A stretch of 13,478 nucleotides of DNA, from NCBI GenBank assembly GCA_024643705.1, contig JAHEML010000022.1, positions 1 through 13,478 of the forward strand. Reading direction: 5' to 3'. The translations under genes and the position numbers were made by a program. The DNA comes from Caldilineaceae bacterium (GTDB lineage: Bacteria > Chloroflexota > Anaerolineae > Caldilineales > Caldilineaceae). This document shows positions 1 through 6,529 of the stretch, in pieces. How positions within the stretch are numbered: the stretch's first letter is position 1; each line of letters starts with the position of its first letter. The notes beneath the pieces are model-generated. The model did no database searches. It was not told the DNA's origin and saw only the letters and a list, made by a program, of their open reading frames with translations.

Positions 1-2
1 CC

Positions 3-989
3 GATGGCAATCGCCTGCTTGGCATCGAATATGATGAAGCTGCTTTGGATCGGGCGTTGGGTCTCGCGGGTCAATTTGTCGCCGACCCCACCCAATTAGA
101 GTCCGTTGGTTCTGCTTTGCCCGCCATCCTTGGTTCCGACCTAAACCTGGAAGTATCGTTGAATGGAGAGGCTGCTGCCCCCACGAAGTTGACTTCTCTG
201 CCCTTGGCAGTGCAAGAAGATGGTAGCCTGACTGCGTTTGGGTTTGCCCTGGGTGGCGAGCCAATCCTGCAGCCAGCATTCATCGCTGATATGCAAGGCA
301 TTAACGTACAACGTATGGATGCCAGCATCGTCAACAATAGCCTCTTCCTGGCGACCAACGGCGAAAATCTGCCTGTTCTTTCCTGGACAGACAAATCCCT
401 GGATGTGGTACAGACAATCTTGGGCAATGCGCTTGGTATCTCGCCGGATATGTTGGGCACTGGCTTGGCCTTCCTGAAGAGTTCCGACGTGGGTCTGGCC
501 CTCTCGCTGCCGGTGGCAGCGAACGCCGAACCAGTCACGGTGCCTGATGGCTTTGATGTGACCGCAGTGCAGATGGAAGCCGCCGATCTGGGTGACCTTT
601 CCATGCCAGCCTTGCAGCTTGGTCTTGTGCTCAACGGCACAGAGATCGAATCGATTGGCAATATCCCTGCCGACACGCTGCGCACCATGGGCATTGCCCT
701 GCCAAGCCTGCCAGCCGATGTAGCAAACATCCTGGGTAGCCTTGATTCGGATCAACTGACGATCAAGACAATGCCCAATGGCCTGGAACTGGCGGGAGAC
801 GGCGAATCGCTCCTCAAACTGGAGTACGATTCGCCCACCATCCAACGACTCCTCACCCTCGCTGGCCCCTTCTTGCCGGGTGATCTATCCACCACACTCG
901 CCGAGCCAGACGTAGCCCAGCTCATTGCGCAGCAGTTGCTGCCCATGCTGGTGGCCGCAGACTTGAATGTAGTGGCAGAGGTCAAATAG
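3..989 (+). CDS. Repeat-containing protein of unknown function (5' end outside window)
   Basis: The frame is open from the window edge to a TAG at 987-989, so the N-terminus, and any signal peptide, is missing; the in-frame TTG at 45 is internal. I do not recognise a family. The visible ~328 residues are rich in Leu, Ala, Asp and Gly, have no Cys, few basic residues and no long membrane helix. The protein is built of diverged repeats: the segments starting near nt 3, 357 and 798 each have the pattern D/N-G-x-x-L-x-x-I/L-x-Y/W, then a Leu-rich helix-like stretch, then an alternating strand-like stretch (SDLNLEVSL, SDVGLALSL, AADLNVVAEV). This suggests a repetitive alpha/beta, possibly extracytoplasmic, protein. 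Function is unknown; that it is a real gene is well supported by length, repeat conservation and the terminator 15 nt downstream. Confidence 0.8.
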   Translation, partial: DGNRLLGIEYDEAALDRALGLAGQFVADPTQLESVGSALPAILGSDLNLEVSLNGEAAAPTKLTSLPLAVQEDGSLTAFGFALGGEPILQPAFIADMQGINVQRMDASIVNNSLFLATNGENLPVLSWTDKSLDVVQTILGNALGISPDMLGTGLAFLKSSDVGLALSLPVAANAEPVTVPDGFDVTAVQMEAADLGDLSMPALQLGLVLNGTEIESIGNIPADTLRTMGIALPSLPADVANILGSLDSDQLTIKTMPNGLELAGDGESLLKLEYDSPTIQRLLTLAGPFLPGDLSTTLAEPDVAQLIAQQLLPMLVAADLNVVAEVK

Positions 990-1004
990 GCTTTTACACA
1001 CCAT

Positions 1005-1041
1005 AAAAAAGAGCCGCCTCGCACGAGGCGGCTCTTTTTTT
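1005..1041 (+). terminator. Rho-independent terminator after the first gene
   Basis: A perfect 10-bp GC-rich stem (GAGCCGCCTC / GAGGCGGCTC) with a 4-nt GCAC loop is preceded by six A and followed by seven T, 15 nt after the stop codon. The A/T tracts could make it work on both strands, but the only gene ending here is on the + strand. Confidence 0.95.
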
Positions 1042-1079
1042 GTGGCATCTATCAGTATTTTCTCAATATTTGGAGAATC

Positions 1080-1150
1080 AGACCTGTCAGGTGCGCCACG
1101 GGAGAGCTATTGTCAGCCAAGTCAACTCTATTGGCGCACCTGACCGGTCT
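1080..1150. repeat. Intergenic inverted-repeat element (19-bp arms)
   Basis: The left arm 1080-1098 and right arm 1132-1150 are inverted copies with one mismatch in 19 positions (AGACCTGTCAGGTGCGCCA against the reverse complement of TGGCGCACCTGACCGGTCT). They are separated by 33 nt without an ORF. There is no T-tract, so it is not a normal terminator. The left arm contains its own small palindrome (ACCTG-T-CAGGT). It fills most of the gap between the terminator and mutY. Size and form fit a REP/BIME-like or MITE-like dispersed element; copy number cannot be seen from one window. Confidence 0.7.
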
Positions 1151-1198
1151 CCCGTTTTATCGAGAAGACACATCTAGCATACCAAAACCCCGGAACCA

Positions 1199-2323
1199 AT
1201 GAGAGACCAACCCACCAACCTACCATTCCACACCATTGCCCAGCGGCTGATCGACTGGCATGCAGAACATCAACGCAGCTTGCCCTGGCGTTCCATGCCT
1301 GCGGGTCAACGGGATAGCTACGCGGTCTGGGTGAGCGAAATCATGGCCCAGCAGACCCGGATCGGCGTGGTGGTCGACTACTTTAACCGTTGGATGGAAT
1401 GCTTTCCCCGGTTGGTAGTGCTTGCCGCAGCAAGCCAGCAAGATGTATTGAAACTATGGGAGGGATTGGGCTACTACAGCCGGGCACGAAACTTGCATCG
1501 GGCGGCACAGCTTGTCGTGGCCGAGCATGATGGAGTTCTGCCAGCTACCCGATCCGCGTTGCTCAAACTGCCTGGAATCGGCCAGTACACAGCCGGCGCA
1601 ATCCTCAGCCTGGCCTACGGGCAAGCCGAGCCAATTGTGGATGGCAACGTGAAACGCACATTCGCCCGGCTTTGGGACATGGATCGCTCGATTGACGAGA
1701 CCGAGACGCTCAAGGAGTTGTGGGAGTTAGCAGGAGAGATGGTTCGGGCAGCCCCCGACGGCAAGGCGGGTGAGGCGAACGAAGGCTTGATGGAACTAGG
1801 AGCTTTGGTCTGCCTTCCTCAAAAACCCCGCTGCCTGCTCTGCCCCTTGGCCGACCTCTGCCTGGCTTGTCAAAATGGGACCCAATCGGAGCGGCCCGTG
1901 CGTCGCCCGCGTAAGCGCACGCCCCACTATCAAGTCGCCGCAGGGGTAATCTGGGAGGGTAAACCTTTGCAGAGCCGGGTACTCATTGCCCAGCGCCCCC
2001 AAAATGGCATGCTGGGTGGGCTTTGGGAATTCCCCGGTGGCAAAGCGGAACCAGAAGACAGCGACCTACCCGCTACCCTGCGCCGGGAGATTCAAGAAGA
2101 GATGGGCATGGAGATCGCAGTTGGAGAGAAGATCACGACTGTTCAACACGCCTACACCCATTTCAGCATCAGCCTTCACGCCTTTCACGCCCACATTGTA
2201 GAAGGCACACCCCAGGCCATCGGTTGCGACGACTGGACATGGACAACTCTCGCCGAGCTAGCTAATTACCCCTTCCCCATCACTGACCAAAAGATCATCA
2301 CCGCCCTGCAAGATGGGGTATAA
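1199..2323 (+). CDS. mutY: Adenine DNA glycosylase MutY with C-terminal Nudix domain
   Basis: MutY removes adenine mispaired with 8-oxoguanine or guanine in base excision repair. The 374-residue product starts at ATG 1199 and is near the usual family length (about 350). Visible in order: LPWR near residue 28; VSEIMAQQT (45-53) with the catalytic Glu47; helix-hairpin-helix LPGIGQYTA (124-132); VDGNVKR with the catalytic Asp148; and the [4Fe-4S] cysteines C205, C212, C215, C221 in C-x6-C-x2-C-x5-C spacing. The C-terminal part (about 243-374) is a Nudix fold with GLWEFPGGK and REIQEEMG, the region that reads 8-oxoG in MutY. Its Nudix box is almost canonical but has Asp287 at the first Glu position and one extra residue before the Arg-Glu. 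The Shine-Dalgarno is weak. It is followed by the protease gene 38 nt later. Confidence 0.97.
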   Translation: MRDQPTNLPFHTIAQRLIDWHAEHQRSLPWRSMPAGQRDSYAVWVSEIMAQQTRIGVVVDYFNRWMECFPRLVVLAAASQQDVLKLWEGLGYYSRARNLHRAAQLVVAEHDGVLPATRSALLKLPGIGQYTAGAILSLAYGQAEPIVDGNVKRTFARLWDMDRSIDETETLKELWELAGEMVRAAPDGKAGEANEGLMELGALVCLPQKPRCLLCPLADLCLACQNGTQSERPVRRPRKRTPHYQVAAGVIWEGKPLQSRVLIAQRPQNGMLGGLWEFPGGKAEPEDSDLPATLRREIQEEMGMEIAVGEKITTVQHAYTHFSISLHAFHAHIVEGTPQAIGCDDWTWTTLAELANYPFPITDQKIITALQDGV

Positions 2324-2324
2324 T
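2319..2324 (+). promoter_or_regulatory. Possible -10 box (TATAAT) for the HtrA-like protease gene
   Basis: A consensus TATAAT overlaps the mutY stop codon and lies 37 nt before the protease ATG at 2362, which would give a leader of about 30 nt. No good -35 is found at 16-18 nt (CATCAC/TCATCA there), so it is only a candidate; the gene may instead be read through from mutY. Confidence 0.35.
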
Positions 2325-2361
2325 TCAAACAAGCTAAAAGATACAGAGATGGAATGAATTG

Positions 2362-3582
2362 ATGATGACAGGTTCGAGCAGAATGCCAATGCATACAATT
2401 CGATGGACGGGAATCGCCTTTGCCATCATGTTAACTCTTGGCGGCTGTGCGCAGATAGGAACCGCGCTTTTTGTTGCAACCGCCACGCCTGCCCTCGCAC
2501 CTACATGGACACCCACCCCTCCTACCCCACAGCCGGTCGTTGTGGCCGAGAACGCAACAGCCTTGATCGATGCCCAAGGGCTGGATATCGCCGAACACCG
2601 GGTGATCGATGTCTACAAACGCGTCGCGCCCTCGGTTGTCAACATAACGACACAGGTGCTACGTCGCGGATTCTTCTTTAATGTGACGCCGCAAGAGGGG
2701 GCCGGATCAGGCTTTGTGCTGGATCAAGAGGGCCACATATTGACCAACTTTCATGTGATCGAGCAGGCGCAGCAGATCGAAGTGACCCTGGACAACGAAC
2801 AGACCTTTCCAGCCCAGGTGATGGGAAGCGATCCCCGCTTTGACCTGGCGATATTGAAGGTAGACGCGCCTGCGGATATTCTACACCCGGTTGAACTGGG
2901 CGCATCGGCTACCTTGCAGGTGGGCCAACGGGCCATCGTGATTGGCAACCCTTTCGGCCAATTCAGCCGGACCTTGACCACAGGTGTCGTCAGCGCCCTG
3001 GACCGCACATTGGAAGGCCAGGACGGGCGACCCATTAGTGGCGTCATTCAAACAGACGCGGCCATCAATCGGGGCAACTCTGGCGGGCCGCTCCTCGACA
3101 GCAGTGGCCGGGTCATCGGTATCAATACGGCCATTTTCAGCCCCAGTGGAACGAATGCAGGGGTGGGCTTTGCCGTCCCCGTGGATACGATCAAACGCGT
3201 GTTGCCCGAATTGATGGAATTTGGCCGCTATCGACACCCCTACATCGGTGTGCGCTATGCCTATGGCATTTCGCCTGGGCTTGCCAACTCGCTGGATTTG
3301 CCAGTGGAAGCTGGGTTGTTGCTGGTGCAGCTGGATCAGAATAGCCCATTGGAAAAGGCGGGCGTGCGGGGTGCGCAGCAAGAGAGCATCCTGGGCAACC
3401 GACGGGTCTACATTGGGGGGGATATTCTGACAGCCATGGATGGCACGCCCATCCTGACTGTTGAGCAGCTACAACTTTTGCAAGAGCAGCACAAAATCGG
3501 CGACGAAGTGACCCTGTCTCTGATGCGGGATGGCAAGCCATTCGATGTGGTCGTAGCCTTGACCGAAGAGCCGACGAGGTAA
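2362..3582 (+). CDS. htrA: HtrA/DegP-like trypsin-type serine protease, lipoprotein with one PDZ domain
   Basis: Envelope quality-control protease that degrades misfolded exported proteins. A TTG at 2359 is also open, but ATG 2362 (or the next ATG, 2365) is the likelier start. Numbered from the TTG, there is an N-terminal hydrophobic segment (16-29) ending in the lipobox LGGC with Cys30, so the mature protein is probably lipid-anchored outside the cytoplasm. A Thr/Pro-rich linker follows (about 41-60), then the protease domain with His132 (TNFHVIE), Asp162 (FDLAILKVD) and Ser241 (GNSGGPL), a complete catalytic triad. The oxyanion region is normal (GNPFGQF, 196-202). One PDZ domain occupies about 295-400, with the long loop QQESILGNRRVYIGGD before the substrate-binding strand. 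Single-PDZ architecture resembles DegS or Gram-positive HtrA more than DegP. It is followed after 14 nt by a small membrane-protein gene, suggesting co-transcription. Confidence 0.95.
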   Translation: MMTGSSRMPMHTIRWTGIAFAIMLTLGGCAQIGTALFVATATPALAPTWTPTPPTPQPVVVAENATALIDAQGLDIAEHRVIDVYKRVAPSVVNITTQVLRRGFFFNVTPQEGAGSGFVLDQEGHILTNFHVIEQAQQIEVTLDNEQTFPAQVMGSDPRFDLAILKVDAPADILHPVELGASATLQVGQRAIVIGNPFGQFSRTLTTGVVSALDRTLEGQDGRPISGVIQTDAAINRGNSGGPLLDSSGRVIGINTAIFSPSGTNAGVGFAVPVDTIKRVLPELMEFGRYRHPYIGVRYAYGISPGLANSLDLPVEAGLLLVQLDQNSPLEKAGVRGAQQESILGNRRVYIGGDILTAMDGTPILTVEQLQLLQEQHKIGDEVTLSLMRDGKPFDVVVALTEEPTR

Positions 3583-3596
3583 GATGACGAGATAGA

Positions 3597-3956
3597 ATGA
3601 CAAAAGAACCTCGCAAGACACACACGCTTCTCTATTTGCTGGCCTGGCTGCTGTTTGCCACGCTGATCGGTTTCGTGGCCTGGCAACTACACGCCACCCT
3701 GCTAACCGTTGTGGCGGCCTGGCTGAACAGCGATCTGCCCCGGCCTTCAACCTGGGCCACCTGGACCCTGGCCCCTATCAGCCGGGCCTCGATTCTTGTT
3801 CTGGGCAGTAGTTGGCTCATGCTTGTCATTTGGTTAGAACGGGACTTGGCCCAACGCAAACTGTTGCAGGTTTTTGGGGTACGGGTGGGCAAATTGCTAG
3901 CATGGCTGCTGGGGGTGCTGGCACTTTGCCGGCTTGTGATATTATTCTTGGCTTGA
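3597..3956 (+). CDS. Small three-helix membrane protein, unknown function
   Basis: A 119-residue protein starting at ATG 3597, 14 nt after the protease stop. I do not recognise a family. It begins with a short basic N-terminus (TKEPRKTH), then hydrophobic helices at about 10-42 (one long or two short), 62-80 and 99-118, with charged cytoplasmic-type loops (ERDLAQRK, GVRVGK). The codon style matches its neighbours and it ends just before a strong terminator, which supports a real gene. Placement behind a secreted protease suggests a partner or anchor, but that is inference only. There is no clear Shine-Dalgarno; translation may be coupled to the upstream gene. Confidence 0.75.
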   Translation: MTKEPRKTHTLLYLLAWLLFATLIGFVAWQLHATLLTVVAAWLNSDLPRPSTWATWTLAPISRASILVLGSSWLMLVIWLERDLAQRKLLQVFGVRVGKLLAWLLGVLALCRLVILFLA

Positions 3957-3967
3957 ATATTTTGGCG

Positions 3968-4014
3968 GAAACAAAAAAAGCGCCGGACAGTGCGTCCGGC
4001 GCTTTTTTTGTTTC
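3968..4014. terminator. Bidirectional rho-independent terminator between convergent genes
   Basis: A 21-bp perfect stem (3968-3988 with 3994-4014) with 5-nt loop AGTGC. The core GCGCCGGAC / GTCCGGCGC is flanked by seven A and seven T, giving a U-tract in either direction. It lies between the stop of the small membrane protein (+) and the stop of clpX (-), so it ends both transcripts. Confidence 0.95.
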
Positions 4015-4017
4015 TTG

Positions 4018-5424
4018 TTATGCAGCTTGGTCCAGAGGCTCCAACTGCACCAATTGTCCCTGGGCTGAGAAAAGTTTGGGAGCACGCTTCTGGGTGAAGA
4101 CGGCCCTATCGACCACGCAACGGGCGATATTGTCCCGTCCTGGAATTTCGTACATCGTATCCAGCAGGGCCTCTTCCACAATCGAGCGCAAGCCTCGCGC
4201 TCCAGTGCGGCGCAAAAAGGCTTCGGTGGCCGCGGCTTCCAGGGCATCTGTATCAAATTCCAGTGCGACACCATCCATGGCAAACAGACGCTGAAACTGG
4301 CGCACAATGCTATTCTTGGGCAGAGTCAAAATATCGATCATCGCCTTGCGATCCAACGCACGCAAGCTGACAAAGACCGGCAGACGCCCCACAAATTCGG
4401 GGATGAGGCCAAATGAGAGCAGATCGTCGGGCAACGCCTGGTGCAGCAACCGGCTTTCGTCTCGACCATCCTTCTCCAACCGGCGAATTTTCAGTTCGCG
4501 CTGACGCTCGCTCAAATCTTCGGGCAAGGGGCTGTCGTCGCTTGATTTCTCTTCTGCCTCTGGTTGGTGGAGGATCGCCAGCTCGTCGTCGTGTACAAAG
4601 CCCAGGCCAGCCCGACGCTGTGCCCGCTTGCGCACAACTTCGGCAAGGCCAACAAAGGCCCCGCCACAGATGAAAAGAATGTTGCGGGTGTCCAGAGGCA
4701 CGAACTCTTGTTGCGGATGTTTGCGCCCGGAATTGGGGGGCACGTTGACCGTTGTACCCTCGATAATTTTGAGCAACGCCTGTTGCACACCTTCGCCGCT
4801 CACGTCCCGGGTGATGCTGGGGTTATCGCCCCCTTTGCGGGCAATTTTGTCGATCTCGTCGATATAGACAATGCCGTAGGATGCCCGTTCGGCGTCCCAA
4901 TCCGCCGCCTGGAGCAGGCCAACCAGCACGCTTTCTACATCCTCGCCCACATAACCGGCCTCGGTCAGGCTGGTTGCATCGGCAATGGTAAACGGTACTT
5001 CCAACATCCGAGCCAACATCTGGGCTAGCAGGGTCTTGCCGCTGCCGGTGGGGCCAATCAACAGGACATTGCTTTTGGCAAGTTGAACTTCGTCGGTTTC
5101 ATCGTTCTCATCAGCCATGATTTCATTGACAAGTGCGCCGCTGCCAAAGATACGTTTGTAGTGGTTGTACACCGCCACCGAAAGCACCTTTTTGGCCTGA
5201 TCCTGACCGATGACATAGGCGTCCAAAAATCGGACGATCTCCCGGGGGCGGGGAACTTTGATGGGTCCCTGGGAAGTCGTCGGCGCGCCAGAGCCGATAC
5301 CTTCTTCGGCCAAAATTTCCACGCCCAGCAGGATACACTCGTCACAGATAAATACATCGTCTGCGCCAGGGATCAGTCGCTCGACTTCGGTCTCTTCTTT
5401 TCCACAAAAAGAACAAGTATGCAT
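4018..5424 (-). CDS. clpX: ATP-dependent Clp protease ATPase subunit ClpX
   Basis: AAA+ unfoldase that feeds substrates into ClpP. I start it at ATG 5424 (468 aa), right before the zinc-binding domain; a TTG at 5454 would add ten unconserved residues. Domains: zinc-binding domain with C4, C7, C27, C30; Walker A GPTGSGKT (124-131); pore loop GYVG (157-160); Walker B IVYIDE (185-190); the RKH pore loop (234-236); ClpP-docking loop tripeptide LGF (274-276); FGLIPEFVGRLPV (338-350); sensor-2 GARGLR (408-413). All catalytic parts are intact. It is longer than the usual ~420 aa, mainly because 61 residues separate LGF from FGLIPEF, against about 27 in E. coli as I recall it; the extra segment is highly charged. 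It is the last gene of a tig-clpP-clpX cluster, 179 nt after clpP. Confidence 0.98.
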   Translation of the reverse strand: MHTCSFCGKEETEVERLIPGADDVFICDECILLGVEILAEEGIGSGAPTTSQGPIKVPRPREIVRFLDAYVIGQDQAKKVLSVAVYNHYKRIFGSGALVNEIMADENDETDEVQLAKSNVLLIGPTGSGKTLLAQMLARMLEVPFTIADATSLTEAGYVGEDVESVLVGLLQAADWDAERASYGIVYIDEIDKIARKGGDNPSITRDVSGEGVQQALLKIIEGTTVNVPPNSGRKHPQQEFVPLDTRNILFICGGAFVGLAEVVRKRAQRRAGLGFVHDDELAILHQPEAEEKSSDDSPLPEDLSERQRELKIRRLEKDGRDESRLLHQALPDDLLSFGLIPEFVGRLPVFVSLRALDRKAMIDILTLPKNSIVRQFQRLFAMDGVALEFDTDALEAAATEAFLRRTGARGLRSIVEEALLDTMYEIPGRDNIARCVVDRAVFTQKRAPKLFSAQGQLVQLEPLDQAA

Positions 5425-5496
5425 AAGTGTACTGCTCTGTTGAATGTCAATCAATCAAGATCAATGAATCACTGTCCGCAAATAACCTCACGGTTC

Positions 5497-5530
5497 AGAC
5501 GTTCGACTTCCCAGAAGAAGCCGAACGTCT
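5497..5530 (-). other. Hairpin in the clpP-clpX intergenic region
   Basis: AGACGTTCG (5497-5505) pairs with CGAACGTCT (5522-5530). Inside it CTTC (5507-5510) pairs with GAAG (5517-5520) around one A-C mismatch, giving 13 pairs and a 6-nt loop. No U-tract follows on the minus strand, so it is more likely a processing, stabilising or attenuating element than a full terminator. The rest of the 179-nt gap shows nothing clear. Confidence 0.6.
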
Positions 5531-5603
5531 TGCCCGATTCATTCCCGGACGATTCTTTAGAGGAAAGGGGGAGCACCTGCTGGCCCAGGGAAGAAAGCGT
5601 GGT

Positions 5604-6320
5604 CTACGCCTCGTCTTTCGTCTCTGGCTCTGGGCTGGGGAGCTGCTTTTCGCCGCTGCCATTGGTCGAGGGCAATTTGATGCGCCCATCTTCCACGGCG
5701 ATCACGTCGTTGGCATCGCCCAGCACGTCGTCGATCAGGCCAAATTCCTTGGCTTCCAGCGCGTTCATATAGCGATCCCGCTCAAAGACCCGTTCGATCT
5801 CTTTCCAATCGCGACCTGTGGCCCGCCCAACAATGTGGAAGAGCTGGGTTTGCAGCCGTTCCTGTTCGCGAAAAGCAATGCGAACATCTTCGGTGTAGCC
5901 TTGCGCACCACTGCTGGCCGGGTGCATGTGAACAGTGGCATGGGGCAGGGCGTATCGCTTGCCCTTTGTGCCCGATGCCAGCAACACAGTGCCCATGCTG
6001 GCTGTGACACCCACGGCAAATGTGCTCACGGGTGCGTCGATCATCTTCATTGTGTCGTAGATTGCCAGGCCGGCATAAATACTGCCACCGGGGCTGTTGA
6101 TAAACATCTGGATGGTCTGGTTGGGGTCTTCCGAGTTGAGGAAGAGCAACTGAGCTACGATGAGGTTGGCAACCTGATCGTTGATCGGTGTTCCCAAGAA
6201 GATAATCCGTTCTTTCAGCAGCAAGCTGTAAATATCGTAAGCGCGTTCGCCCCGGCCACTGCTCTCGATGACCATGGGGACCATGCTGCTAGGCATAGGA
6301 ATGGTGGATGAAAAATTCAT
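5604..6320 (-). CDS. clpP: ATP-dependent Clp protease proteolytic subunit ClpP
   Basis: Serine peptidase that forms the tetradecameric proteolytic chamber used by ClpX. ATG 6320 is chosen because a good Shine-Dalgarno (GGGAGA) sits just before it; an in-frame TTG further upstream has no support. The 238 residues hold the complete triad Ser108 (VTASMG), His133 (VHMHPASSG) and Asp182 (FERDRY), with the same 25- and 49-residue spacing as E. coli ClpP. INSPGGS (75-80) and ERIIFLG (37-43) are also typical. The His motif reads H-P-A-S-S-G instead of the common H-Q-P-x-G-G. After about residue 200 there is an acidic, Pro/Ser-rich tail of some 38 residues beyond the usual end. A short N-terminal propeptide (Met/Ser/Pro-rich, about 1-18) is probable. 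Gene order tig-clpP-clpX is classical. Confidence 0.98.
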   Translation of the reverse strand: MNFSSTIPMPSSMVPMVIESSGRGERAYDIYSLLLKERIIFLGTPINDQVANLIVAQLLFLNSEDPNQTIQMFINSPGGSIYAGLAIYDTMKMIDAPVSTFAVGVTASMGTVLLASGTKGKRYALPHATVHMHPASSGAQGYTEDVRIAFREQERLQTQLFHIVGRATGRDWKEIERVFERDRYMNALEAKEFGLIDDVLGDANDVIAVEDGRIKLPSTNGSGEKQLPSPEPETKDEA

Positions 6321-6325
6321 TGCTT

Positions 6326-6331
6326 TCTCCC
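6326..6331 (-). promoter_or_regulatory. Shine-Dalgarno of clpP
   Basis: On the minus strand GGGAGA lies 5 nt before the ATG at 6320. It decides this start over the upstream in-frame TTG at 6377. Confidence 0.8.
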
Positions 6332-6365
6332 TGTTCGGTGGATGTGGGAATGGTTTGTGTCTGGA

Positions 6366-6401
6366 TAAATCCAACAATCTAAATCCAACAAACGTTGTTG
6401 G
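6366..6401. repeat. Tandem 12-nt direct repeat plus small hairpin upstream of clpP
   Basis: TAAATCCAACAA occurs twice (6366-6377 and 6380-6391), a 14-nt period, read as TTGTTGGATTTA on the coding (minus) strand. The second copy also forms a perfect 7-bp stem with the following bases (CCAACAA-ACG-TTGTTGG, 6385-6401). The position 46-81 nt upstream of the clpP start would suit an operator or leader element. No convincing promoter boxes are seen with it. Confidence 0.5.
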
Positions 6402-6465
6402 CTACCCCACACCCTATGTCTTACTCATGCAGAAAACTGTAGGAGTCTTCTCACTCTTCATTTGC

Positions 6466-6515
6466 GTTCTGTTAGCGACTGGGTTCTGTTAGCAACAGTG
6501 GTTCTAAGCAGAACC
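6466..6515. repeat. Direct repeat and hairpin just downstream of tig
   Basis: GTTCTGTTAGC occurs at 6466-6476 and 6483-6493. A perfect 6-bp stem with 4-nt loop (GGTTCT-AAGC-AGAACC) covers 6500-6515; alternatively GGTTCTG 6482-6488 pairs with CAGAACC 6509-6515. It starts about 15 nt after the tig stop on the minus strand. With no U-tract it may be a weak terminator or processing site between tig and clpP. Confidence 0.5.
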
Positions 6516-6529
6516 AGGCTATCGGCCCC

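Noticed and set aside
141..845. Open frames on the - strand opposite the first gene
   Set aside because: The + frame shows internal protein repeats and ends at a terminator in its orientation; the opposite frames show neither.
5445..5450. Consensus TTGACA (minus strand) just upstream of clpX
   Set aside because: No acceptable -10 box at 16-18 nt; the best candidates fall too near or beyond the ATG.
5425..5454. TTG start for clpX with ten extra residues
   Set aside because: No ribosome-binding site and unconserved residues; kept only as an alternative.
5427..6311. Long open frame on the + strand (294 codons) opposite clpP
   Set aside because: It is antisense to a clearly functional ClpP, has atypical His/Cys/Ala composition and no start signals; a shadow of codon bias.
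6321..6377. Upstream TTG start for clpP
   Set aside because: It would cover the leader repeats and lacks a Shine-Dalgarno, whereas ATG 6320 has a good one.
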